A model generated the notes under the pieces. The model was given only the letters and a program-made list of their open reading frames with translations, searched no databases and was not told the origin of the DNA. Below are positions 21,771-31,929 of a stretch of 64,000 nt of DNA, piece after piece. The position numbers and the translations under genes are program-made. Each line of letters begins with the position of its first letter. Positions within the stretch are counted from its first letter, which is position 1. Origin of the DNA: Gnetum montanum (lineage: Eukaryota > Streptophyta > Gnetopsida > Gnetales > Gnetaceae); assembly GCA_015680685.1 (NCBI GenBank), contig MNCI01003361.1:256433-320432 (forward strand), read 5' to 3'.

Positions 21771-24560
21771 ATGGCCCCGAAACGTGGACAACGGGAAGGT
21801 CCTGCTCAAGGTGGAAGTAAACGATCTAGGAGAGGTAGAAGAAAAGATCTTGTCGGACAACATGCAGAACAGGAGGAACAATCATTTAGCATTCATCAAG
21901 AGGACCCTTCTACTGTACAGTCTCGGTAGGCAGAAGGAGGAGCTACTGCAGCGCCTAAATAGGGACAACATCTCATGTTGCCCCAAGATTGTGTTCAGGC
22001 TATCCACGAAAGATCCACATTCACGGCAGTGATTGTGGAATTGAACTTCGAATCTTTCACAGAGTTTGCTCCTGAGGCTATTAGGGATCACCTCAAAGGG
22101 TCTCCCTTATGGCCTATCCTCTCTGAAAGCAGTGCTTGGTACCTAGGGGAGACGTACCAATTCTGGCACAATAAAGAACAAGGCACCATCGTCAACATTT
22201 GTGGTGTAACAGTTGATTTCTCCATGCAGGCCATTTCGGAGGTATTAAAGCTTTTGAATACAGGGCCCAGGGTTGCTCAGTTGTCTACCTATTCAGACCT
22301 CGATGTGCGACGAGTCTGGTTAGAAAGGGCGTATGGCAGGGAAAAGACATTTGGAGAGTTGACGATGAAAGAGAGGAGTTATTTCAAGATTGGAATGTAT
22401 CACCTCTTCCCCATGAAGTGCTTAAAAAGAATATCAATGTATGCGGCAAGAGGATGTGCAGTGCTGATGGGAAAGGTTAATGCTAACCTGCCTCATCTAT
22501 ACCTGGCGGAGATCCTGAGGTGGTTCGAGGAACGAAAGACAGGGAAGATGGTGTTGCCTTTCCCTTGTCTTATCAGGAAGCTGTGCCAATGTGCTGGTAT
22601 CAGAGGATACACTAATGATGTCCTTCGAAAAGCCTAGAATGCTTCATATGCTGAATTGTTAAAATCGCCAGCTCCAAGGAAAATCATTGGCGAGACGCTG
22701 GGACTAGAACAAGAAGAAGAACAGATGGATGGACCAACTGCAACTCAACTTGTAGGACCTAGCTGACCTCCAAGTACGGGTCCTAGCCAACAATAGGAAG
22801 AAGGGCCTAGCATGGGCCAAGACCAACCAACGTCATCACAAGACTACAGACCGTCGATGAGCCATCTCAAGGCCATCGCTGAGACGGTTAGTTGGGGAAG
22901 TCGTGATGATGCAAATCTCTTCCACATTATCAATGATGTCGTACGTCCCACGATCTCTTTGGATAGCACAAGGGGTGAAGTGTCCATCCACATAGGAGGA
23001 GAGGAAAGTGAGTGGTCACAATAGATCTTGGGAAACGCTGCATCTTTCCAAGTACAACTGGAAACTAGTGAAAGGGCCACGGTGGTGGTCATGCAACGCC
23101 AGGATGCAGTGGGAGCCACGGAAGTGGTCGCAGACCACATCAAAGAATCATTCAATGTACCTGTTGTACCATTGGCTGATCTCACGGGAGCACGGGATGC
23201 TCAAACTTTGGCCGGAACCTCAATGACTCCTACGGAACATGAGGATGCGCTTGATCGATTGCTACAAATAGGGCAAGTAATGATGTCCTTGTTTGACATC
23301 CCTTAAGATGTCATAGCAATTCAATCAGACCTCATTTCCACTAAGGGAAAGTTGGTCTTGATAGAGGTGAGGGCCGAGCATGCTGAAGCAGAAGTCCAAA
23401 AATTGCAAGAAAAGCTCGTGGCCCTATAAGCAACATAGCGAGACCCTTTGCAATTTGTTCCTGCAGACTAGCTGGACAACTTTAAAACTGAGCAACTAAC
23501 AAAGCTATTGACGGAGAATAAAAAGATGGCTGAAGAAAAAGAGAAGGCTGTTTGGGATGCCTTTGCAGCACAAGCGCAAACACATGCGCATATCAAGGCA
23601 CTCAAGGTCTTATAAGAAGAAAACAAGCAGCTTGTTGCAGACAACCTCCGGTTGACCATTGTGGAAAAGCAAAAGAATGTTCTCGAGGAACACTTCCATC
23701 AATTGCAAAAATAATTCATCGGGGTCAACCAAGACATGAGTCGTTTAGCCAGGGAGAACTGAACCCTCTCAATGGAGGAGGTACACGCTATTCGCCAAAA
23801 GTCAGCTATCGAGATAAGCGCGTGGAAAAATGAGGCTAAACGGCACGAAAAGCTAAAGGAGCACTTCCGAGACCAGGTGGGGATGTACAAACAAATTCTG
23901 GAGAAGGAGATCCATATGGCCAAGGCCCACATCAATGCTATCAATGCCCAACACACTGACTGGAGGGCCATATTGGACACATATGCCTTCGTCCACCAGG
24001 CGGAAGTTAAGAACCGGGACCTGCAGATCCAAGATCTTACAGAATACATGGAGTTGGCAAACCTGTGGTATGCCAACCTTGCCATGTTAACAGTAGGGCA
24101 CTCGAGAACTGAGCTTGAGCAACAGGTAGCTACCACCTACATCAAATACGAAACAGAATTTGCAGAGCGCAAGAAAGTGTTGCAACAATTGGAAGTTGCA
24201 AATTCTGAACTTGAGGTGGTAAAGGCAAGCTACCAAGGCCAAAAACGTGTCGCAACAGATTTGGCTCGACGGCTTGCGGATTTCCAAGAATACAAAGACA
24301 AAGCCAGAGCCTATGAAGAGGAACGATGGGTATTTACGACCTGGTATGTCAAGGCTAATCAAATGTTTCCGCAATTACCCTGCCCATGGGAGGTGCTGAC
24401 TCTGTCAAACATCGGAACATTAGCATGGACGGCACAAGATCCCCGGACCGAAGAGGAGAAGCTCCAGGCCATACTCCAATGCCATCAAGCCTCAAAACCT
24501 AGAGCACAAGACAAAGGGAAAGCACCAATGGAGGAGCCACTGCCACCAAGAACTACATGA
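21771..24560 (+). pseudogene. ORF2 coiled-coil protein, element A, one frame with about 13 stops
   Basis: 930 codons, MAPKRGQREG to PLPPRTT. A basic N-terminus (KRSRRGRRK) could be a nuclear signal. A globular region at residues about 80-290 has WPILSESSAWYLGETYQFW, NLPHLYLAE, YHLFPM, LPFPCLIRKLCQ, GYTNDVLRKA. A middle region has SHLKAIAETVSWGSRDDANLF and an HIKESFNVPVVPLADLTGARDAQ stretch (letters split across about residues 440-490). Residues about 520-860 are long heptad-like coiled coil. The tail has TWYVKANQMFPQLPCPW and DPRTEEEKLQ. It has no zinc finger, protease or polymerase motif. The globular part looks like the 'putative plant transposon protein' domain seen in plant gypsy elements; I cannot assign a biochemical function. 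Confidence 0.85.
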
Positions 24561-24725
24561 GTTCCACAAATTTTGTAGTTTTAGCACATTCTTTGTGCTG
24601 TGTCTTAATTTTGTTTTCATTCCACACTGCAGCATAAACCCATTTGCATCATCCAATAATCCCATACCTATCCACTGTGTAATCATTGTAACTCGAGGAC
24701 GAGTTTTCATTCAGTCATGGGGGTA
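24561..24725 (+). other. ORF2 3' region and 3' module with polypurine tract, element A
   Basis: Just before the LTR: ACTCG-AGGA-CGAGT, a 5-bp stem with 4-base loop (24691-24704), then TTTTCATTCA, then the polypurine tract GTCATGGGGGTA ending at 24725. The module is kept in B, C, F, G and H. The tract primes plus-strand DNA synthesis in this class. Confidence 0.8.
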
Positions 24726-25544
24726 TGATGAGTCGTGTTTTAGGTCGACTGTGATATCGTGTACGTGATATCACAGCCCAACCACGATATCGCATACGCG
24801 ATATCGCAGCTTGTCTCCTCATCTATAAATAAGAGGTAGACAAAGAAGATTAGAAGTGGGGAAGTAAGTTAGTTTTTAGTTTAAGTATTTCATTTCTTTC
24901 TCTCTCCCCCTGTATGCCCGCAGGGTGCTGATTGTAATTGTATGGAACCTTTATTCGAGTGTGACGTACTTGGACACGCACATGACCAGCAATAAAGATC
25001 GAGATTACTTCATCATTGCAGCATTCACTTAGCTTAATTAATTAATTAATTATTATTTATTGCTTTCCTAGTTAATCTCTTCTCACCCTTAAACTCCTGG
25101 TTAAACGTGGAATGAGTACGACTTGATTACGAGCATTTGAGTGTGACTACTTGGTAACCCAGTAGTGTACCTAGGATCTGCGCTTGGTAATCCCAATGGT
25201 AGTCATGCATGAAGTCCAAGATGTGTACGGATAATCAAGGAACAGATGCTCATCGCACTTAGGCTAGTTTAGATTCTCTCTCACCCTTTCCCTCTTACCT
25301 TAGTTAACATTATTTTCCATTGCCTTTAGGAGTAGCGTTAGATTAGAAACCACATCATACACCTCACTCTGGACTAAACCATATGTGACAAAGATAATAC
25401 TAGTCCAAGTGGGAAGACAACGAACTGCGACCTAAGGCTAACTATCTAGGTGCCACAACTAGTCCATTTGTGGAGTTCAACTGGATCGTGCATGTAACAC
25501 TCGTATTCGTATGGTTGAGTGTAGGGGTATCTCGCCACTCATCA
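24726..25544 (+). repeat. Element A 3' LTR
   Basis: 819 bp, same length as the 5' LTR, ends TGATGAGTCG and cgccactcatca. Dyads GATATC-GTGTACGT-GATATC (24753-24772) and GATATC-GCATACGC-GATATC (24786-24805); AATAAA at 24991. Confidence 0.97.
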
Positions 25545-25549
25545 ATTCA

Positions 25550-25584
25550 TATGATTAGGCATAGGGGTACCTCATCACTCATCA
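25550..25584 (+). repeat. Element B 3' LTR, last 35 bp
   Basis: It reads on from 16889 ('gtgattca' + 'tatgattaggc...cactcatca') and is followed by ACTAC, the target duplication of B. Confidence 0.9.
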
Positions 25585-25589
25585 ACTAC

Positions 25590-26563
25590 CAACTGAACTA
25601 CACTCAACCATTCGTATGGTTGGTGCTCTTTTGCATTTCATTTAGTAGATCTAATATGATATAAATAAAATTATCTTACCTACTACATAAAACCACAAAT
25701 TTGATAAAACTTTTGTATTAACTAGTTGATAAATATGCCTAAGAGTTTGTTGCACTTACTCCTAAGAGATATTCTATTTTCTCATCCATTGCATTCCTTA
25801 AGAAAATACCAATTGTTGGTATGTAAATCCTCAAGAACTACTTTAAGGAATTTGTCCTACCTTAAAATATGTTAGTAATAAGTGTATGTAATGAATTGTC
25901 ATAAGTCTTTTGCTTTAAAGGTAATAAATCACATTTACTTGAATCCTTGTACTTCTTGTGAAAGTATATAGAGCCTTAAACCTTTGCTAATTTTTTCTTT
26001 GATGCACATCCCCAAATATAATTGTTCATATAAATAAAACTTAAATATTTTTTTAAAAACTAGTATTTGCACATGTCTACCTCTAAAATGAAAGGTTATA
26101 ACAAGTAGTTCATACACTCATGAATCGTCAACTTTGATTTTATCCAAGGTTACGTAGATCTAACCCATGAACAAAAAGGGTCCCACTATAAGGTTACTCC
26201 ACTACTTCCACATCCAAAAGCGCAATCAAGAATTGAACCCACAATCTATTTTATCCATATTTACTTAACACCAGATGAGCGTCAATAATTTTCTAAGACT
26301 TAAATTGATCCCGAGTTACATTTTGATCTAAAGAAGAATTATCATTTTTTTTTTCATTTCTTTCACGTTCACGGTGCAGCATTGTGAATAATTAAAACAT
26401 GTAGGCATATAGTATCACCTATGTCCTTAGACACAGTTGAAAGCACATGCTTTGAATACTGTGAAATCGCTGAAATCCGAAACCCCAACGACACTAAAAC
26501 CAACCGTAGTAGCATTAGCATTAGCTCTACGGACAACTTAAAGGACCTGCTGTGGATCGAAAG
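25590..26563. other. AT-rich flank between element B and the BTB gene
   Basis: No gene recognised. It starts with a short inverted fragment resembling the family U5 (cactcaaccattcgtatgg). A second SINE-like sequence lies at about 26175-26290, minus strand (B-box-like rc of 'gaattgaaccca'), related to the one near 1100. The last 100-150 bp probably include the 3' UTR of the BTB gene. Confidence 0.5.
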
Positions 26564-27682
26564 TCACGGATGGATAATTTTTTCCGGCAGCGAGGAGGAA
26601 TGGCTAGAATAATCATCGGGAGCAGTAGCAGATGCAGTTCCAAAACCCTTGGAATGCAGAAACGAGAGAAATCTCGCAGAAACTGAGCCGGAATCGATCC
26701 GGCGCCGCACAATGCCGACCAGAAGCGACGGCTTTCGGCAGGCGAGATCGTCGAAGGCGTCGGTGCGGATGATATCTCTGAAGTGCGACTGCACGAAAGC
26801 TTTGCACTGAGCCAGAAGCCACGCGTCGCAGGCGTCCATGGCGGCCTCCATTACAGGAAGCACGTTGCTCACACATAGATCACAGGCCACAGCATCAGAA
26901 ACGGCTGCTTTGATCGTAGAAAGATCGTATCTATGGATCACAAGATTCAGAATCACAGAAGCGTGGAACGGTCAGAATAATGATTCACAATACTCCGAAT
27001 CGTATTTGTAGTTGTAAGATTTGGTCAAGAATAACTACAACTGTAAAATTAAGTTGCATAACTTTTTCCGAAATCGTTATTAGGAATGGCGAACAAGAAT
27101 CGTGATGATTTAGACGGAATCGTGATTCTTGTGAGGCGTAGGATCGTACCTATGCGCCGCGGCTAAAATTTGCAACGACTCCTCCCATGCCAGATTTTGA
27201 AGGAGCTCCGCGCTGCCTAGGTAAATGAGCCTCGCAAACGCTCTCAGCGCCTTGTCCGACCAAATCTCGTGTATCGTTACAGAGGAAACGGATCCTAGGC
27301 TTGAACAAGAAGTTCCTTCTCTTCCTCCTCCTTGCTCGTTTGCGTCGTCGGCGTCGCCGCTCAGAATGGATTTGAAGACCGGTGACATGGCCGCAAGTAC
27401 TGCCTTGTGCGCCATCACGTATCCCTTGAAGTTGTCTACATTGCCGCTTTTCGCCGAGCTTTTGCTTCCGTTTGATGACGTTCCGGCTTCCAGCCTTAAA
27501 TCCGCATGCAAGCCTTGTTCGAGCATGGATTCCAGCGCTCTGTAAATACATTTCCGGCTTTCCTTCTCGTGTGCTGCTGATTGTTTCCTTCTCTCTTTCC
27601 GATGATCTCGGCCTCTAGTCATCTTGCCAGAAGCTGGAAAAATGTAATCAGTTTGAAAATCTTTGACGAATCCTCGTCCCAT
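26564..27682 (-). CDS. BTB/POZ domain protein, two exons (complement of 26564-26930 and 27150-27682)
   Basis: The only convincing host gene, richer in GC than its surroundings. Exon 1 (27682-27150) and exon 2 (26930-26564) join across a 219-bp intron: ...gcgcatag|GTACGA at 27149 and ccatAG|atacgatc at 26930, giving AAAHRYDLSTIK without frame change. The product is 299 aa. Residues about 55-175 are a BTB/POZ fold (LHADLRLEAG, AHKAVLAAMSPVFKSILSGD, LRAFARLIYLGSAELL). After RYDL a helical BACK-like segment follows to about residue 245, then a Ser-rich end. BTB proteins dimerise and many serve as substrate adaptors of Cullin-3 ubiquitin ligases; that role is inferred. A second start (MTRGRDHRKERRKQ, at 27622) is equally possible. 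No stops or frame breaks, so it may be expressed. Confidence 0.87.
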
Positions 27683-28439
27683 CTATCTTGTTTTTTTAAG
27701 GAATTTTCGAGGAATCCGTTACTGTAAGGTAACGTATACGCGTATAACCTTTGGAACCAGAAAATCCGTGAAAGAAAGATGTGTGTCGGCGCCGCTCCGT
27801 CAATATGACGTTCACGATATCTCTGTTGCAGACATGCAGGCGATCGGTGAAGAAAGTCCTTTTGGTTTTAATGCGCAGCGGTCGTTATTCATTGGTTTCA
27901 TCGGATGACCATTTTCAGATTCTCGAGAGATTTCGACTGATAGCTCCCGCACATGGAAAACGTCTGGACGCATAATAACAAGTCAAGTACATGTAGAATT
28001 CTCAGGTTGGAAATGCCCAAATTTCAGTGAATTTCAAACATCTTCGGTTCTGCGGAGAGTGGACAGATTAAAGAAAAATTCTCAGGCTACACATGTACAA
28101 AGCCGAATTCGCAAGCTCGAAAATATTTCCATCACGAAAATGAAAATTTTCTGTTTTGGACAAGTTGGGCCAGATTCAGGTAAATTTGTTAGAGAGTGGG
28201 ACTCCATCATGCAACATCTAGTTGTAGCGAAGAAACGGGTGAAAACGTTAACTTATGAAATAGAGGTCACTGGAACAGCTCCTAAAAGAGGTGCCTAAAG
28301 GAAGGAGATCAAAATTATGCCTATTTTCATATGATGGCAAATAGGAGAAATCAAAAAAGATCTTTATCAAATTCTTCACGGATGCCCAGAAGGATCTTCA
28401 AGTTGCAGTTGGCTAATTTCGTAACCTATATGATCAAAA
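27683..28439. other. Upstream region of the BTB gene, then unclassified sequence
   Basis: 27683-27900 is the likely promoter/5' UTR side; no clear TATA box was picked. A 79-codon frame at 28059-28298 (plus) resembles nothing I know and is probably chance. Confidence 0.4.
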
Positions 28440-30720
28440 TGAGAGGTTAATCTTAGACTATTGAAAGGTATGGTCCCCTTCTTGGTTTCCCCTATTAATA
28501 ATGAGTTCTTCTTGGTTTCCCCTATTAATAATGAGTTGAGTTCTTGCAAGGAAGACTCTATAGGAAGGAAATTCGTTTAGTAGTGGATGAGACACCAAAT
28601 CACAAGATGCCTAGGTCATTGGATGGGATTTAGAGGGTCTTTCTTGAGTAGGATTCAAGTATGGTACTTTTTCCAAAGTTTGGAATAATACCTTCATTGT
28701 CTCTGCCTATGAAGGAAGAGGTGTAATCCCCAAGGATTATAGGCCCACCAGTCTTTGTAATAGTTTCTATAAAACTTTTTCTAAGCTTTTGGTGAATTGC
28801 CTGAAGTCTTTGCTACCTAATATCATAGTGGTGAATCAATTAGGATTCATCTTTGGGGGGAATATTATTGATAGTGTCATTGTAGCAAATAAGGCTTTGC
28901 CTTGGGCTTACATTCAAATCAGGAGATTTGTTTTCTCAAACTTGATTTATTAAAAGCATATGATCAGGTGAACTGGGATGCCTTACTTTTTACCCTAAAT
29001 TGGTTGGGATTTTGTAGAGGGTTTTGTGAGATGACCACGTTCATGCTTTCTATAGTTAGAATTAAAGTTTCCATGAATGGACAAAAATCTCAACAATTTT
29101 GCCCAGGGCAAGGCCTTTAGCAAGGTGATCCTTATCACCATGTCTCTCTGCTATTATTGCTAATAGCCTCTACAAATGAAGTAGAAAGTTGAATATCACA
29201 TCCCCATTTCTATGGAACCTTCGTACTCTTATGTATATACATGACATGATGATTTTTTTCCTAGCATTTATCTTTGATGCTAGAAAGGTGGTGCAAGTGT
29301 TGGATGGATTTTATTAGGGCTTGAAGTCAATTGGAATAACATAGAGCTTTTCCATATGGGGTGACCAACCAATAAGGTTTGAGCATATCAGGCATATTTT
29401 TGGGTGTATTGTTGGCTCACACTTAACTACCTGTTTGGTGAACATAAATCAACTAATAGTTGGGAGGGTGTGTTAGGAAAGATGTAGAAAAAGTTAGCCT
29501 CTTGGAGAGTTATGTTTTTGTCTTCTGAATGTAAGTTAACTTTGGCTAAATTTGTCTTCTCAAACATTCCCATTTAGAGTGCAATGGTTTTCAATCTCCC
29601 AACCCAATTCATGTTGCAAGTCAATTAGATTGTGAAAACTTTCCTTTGATTTGGTGGGGAAGAGCATCACCAATTTCATTGATTGCTTGGGATAAGATAG
29701 ATATCCTAGTTCATGTAGGTTGTTATGGGCTTCCAAATTTTAGGAGGCAAGCTTGTATTTTGGCTACTAAGTTGGCTTGGGAGGTTTGGTCCTAGGCGGA
29801 TAGGGCTTGGGTCAATTGTCTTCAGATGTGCTATCCTAATATATGGACTTGCCTGGCCAAAGCCTCAAAGCTATGGAAAACTATTAAGAGAGGATGGACT
29901 TTCCTTCAATCACTAGGGTAGTGGGAATTTGAGAAAGCATACATTTTGATGGAAGTTCTTCTAGTAGGATAAGCTCATCACATCTAAAGTAGTCACCCTA
30001 TTATGTTGAGGTCCAAGGGCACAGGTAAAGGATTGGTTTACTAGGAGGCAATAGAGAATTCCATTAATCTTTCATGATGATAATAGACATGGCCAATTCA
30101 CCAAAATTATTGACATCTTTAAAAGAAATAGTTCCCCTAATTCGGCCAATGAAGATACCTTACATTTTTCTTTGACAAATCACAGACAATGGATCTCATA
30201 TTTCTATAGGCAATCCTTTGCCAAAGTAAGGGGATCGAACCTTCTTTGGAGATTGCATTGTTAACCAAATGTAAGGTATTTTGCTTAGCTTTTGGCTCAT
30301 CATGTGGTACTCACTTAGAAAAAACTCTAGTGATGGGATTTTCCCATGGCCTCTTGGTGTATTCTTTGCTATAGGGAGATTGAAATTGTTGCATACCTTT
30401 TCAAGGAATGCCTATTTACAAAAGCTGTAGGTTGATTTGTGTGCATGTAGACTAGGATCATATGAGATTAGTATTGGGCAATGATTACAGAAGGGTCCAT
30501 CATTTAAAGCCACCTACATGAGATGTCATTATGGGTGGAGGTTGCCTTGGAGATTTGGATCGAGCATAATGCTTGAATTTTTCATGTGAAGTGCCTAAAC
30601 TCTTCTTCTAAATGTGTCTTGAAACCATTCACCAACTTTTACTTATGGGAAACCATCCATGAATGCGTGATAACAACATTTAGTACTTGTGATTCCTTGA
30701 GAAATGAGCCATTGTGGCAC
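28440..30720 (+). pseudogene. LINE (L1-type) ORF2 remnant: reverse transcriptase to zf-RVT
   Basis: Non-LTR retrotransposon polymerase, broken by many stops and frameshifts. RT landmarks in order: PKDYRPTSLCNSFYKTFSKLL (split, about 28730-28800), NQLGFIFGGNIIDSVIVANKAL (split, to 28895), FLKLDLLKAYDQVNWDAL (about 28930-28985), SMNGQKSQQFCPGQGL then stop then QGDP (29072-29130). A decayed FADD region (YIHDMMIFF) is near 29235. The zf-RVT-like end is near 30215-30440 (LLWRLHC, CILCYREIEIVAYLFKECLF). No 5' endonuclease, poly(A) tail or target duplication was located, so both ends are approximate. Confidence 0.82.
28478..28537. repeat. Tandem duplication, 30 bp x 2
   Basis: The unit cttcttggtttcccctatta + ataatgagtt occurs twice back to back, identical, inside the LINE remnant. 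Confidence 0.85.
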
Positions 30721-31346
30721 CCATAAATTATGTGTTCTTCTACTTATCTGAATATGCATATCCTCTATTTTAAATGAACTTTATGATGTGACATACGAAT
30801 TTTTTTTGGTTTTTGGTTTTGATGAGCTATAGAAAGATTTTTGGCTTTTTTACTGGTCTAGGTATTCATTTGTTTTGCTGGAGGATCTTCTATACTCCAT
30901 AATGATACTACAGTTGTAATTGTTGATTTGGAGGTTCATCTCTCTCATTATATAAATGACCACACTTTCCCTCAAAAACTTTTCTAGATGGACTTGCATC
31001 ATTATACACAAAGGCTTATTTGTAGACCTCTGACTCTCAAAGTTCCTTTTTCAGTTCTTAAATATATTTAATTAAAATATATTAAGAATTGTTATCACAT
31101 GCATTGTCCTATCAAATGCTTCCCTTGTTGTCCCACAATCTACTCAATCTGTAACATTTAAAGAAAAAGACATAAATAGGAAAATTGAAAAAAAATTCAA
31201 GCTTTTGCCTACTCAATGTATCTAGATAGTGGTAATTGCTCAAAGGTTAAGCATTGACTCTTAGCACTTTATCAAATAAAATGACTTGAAAAAAATATTT
31301 GAAATTATTTGAAATATAAAAAAAGAATCTGATATTATTCCAAGTT
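30721..31346. other. AT-rich sequence, nothing recognised
   Basis: No open frame of note and no repeat boundary seen. Confidence 0.4.
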
Positions 31347-31929
31347 CCAAGTTATTTGCTTGTTAAAATGGGCGACATTAGTGATCATTGTAGCACTATC
31401 TTTACTTGTTCTTAGCATAGTTCGATGAAATTAGCAAAATTGGGCTCCACTCAGATGTCATTTAGGATTTGCAAGGACTCAAACAATGTGATTTCCAATC
31501 CACCTAATGTGGAACAATGGGTAGAGGCTTGCAATGAAGCTACTTCCTTGGGCTAGAACACTCTAACAGATTGAACTAGTATTACACTATGCACATCTCT
31601 TGTTTACTAATTACCAAATTGAAGGTATGGTAAATCCCAAGTTATTTTCTTGTTAAAATGGGTGACATTAGCGATTGTTGTAGCTTTATCTTTACTTGTT
31701 CATAGCATAATTCAATGAAATTAGCAAAATTGAGCTCCAAATAGATGTCATTTAGGATTTGCAAGAAGGACTCAAACAATGTGATTTCCAATCCACCTAA
31801 TGTGGAACAATGGGTAGAGGCTTGCAATGGAGCTACTTCCTTGGGCTAGAACACTCTAACAAATTGAACTAGTGTTACACTATGCACATCTCTTACTTAC
31901 TAATTACCAAATTGAAGGTATGGTAAATC
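31347..31929. repeat. Tandem duplication of about 290 bp
   Basis: Copy 1 is 31347-31636 and copy 2 is 31637-31929. Both run from ccaagttattt to aaggtatggtaaatc, at roughly 93-95% identity by eye, with a 3-bp insertion in copy 2 (gcaaggac / gcaagaaggac). The minus strand of copy 2 is open for about 60 codons and copy 1 is similar. The origin is unknown; it may be a duplicated exon fragment. Confidence 0.85.

Larger units (their letters stand above)
16890..25544 (+). mobile_element. Element A: non-autonomous gag + ORF2 LTR retrotransposon, complete ends
   Basis: It is 8655 bp with perfect ATTCA duplications (16885-16889, 25545-25549) and two 819-bp LTRs (16890-17708, 24726-25544). Internal order: primer site, ORF1 gag, spacer with internal promoter and leader intron, ORF2, polypurine tract. 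No protease, RT or integrase. It is the best-preserved copy here: each ORF can be followed in a single frame with only point stops. Confidence 0.97.
2028..25584 (+). mobile_element. Element B: pol-bearing Ty3/gypsy LTR retrotransposon, interrupted by C and A
   Basis: The 5' LTR is 2028-2849, the internal region 2850-7246, and the 3' LTR is split into 7247-7859, 16603-16889 and 25550-25584. ACTAC precedes the element (2023-2027) and follows it (25585-25589), a perfect 5-bp target duplication across 23.5 kb of nested sequence. After removing C, A and the N run, the 3' LTR is collinear with the 5' LTR: the segment after the C insertion is 322 bp in both. It carries RT, RNase H and integrase remnants but no gag, protease or ORF2. 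Confidence 0.93.

Noticed and set aside
27150-27551. 133-codon minus and 106-codon plus frames over the BTB exon
   Set aside because: High GC gives open shadow frames; only the frame at 27682 carries BTB motifs and a valid splice to exon 2.
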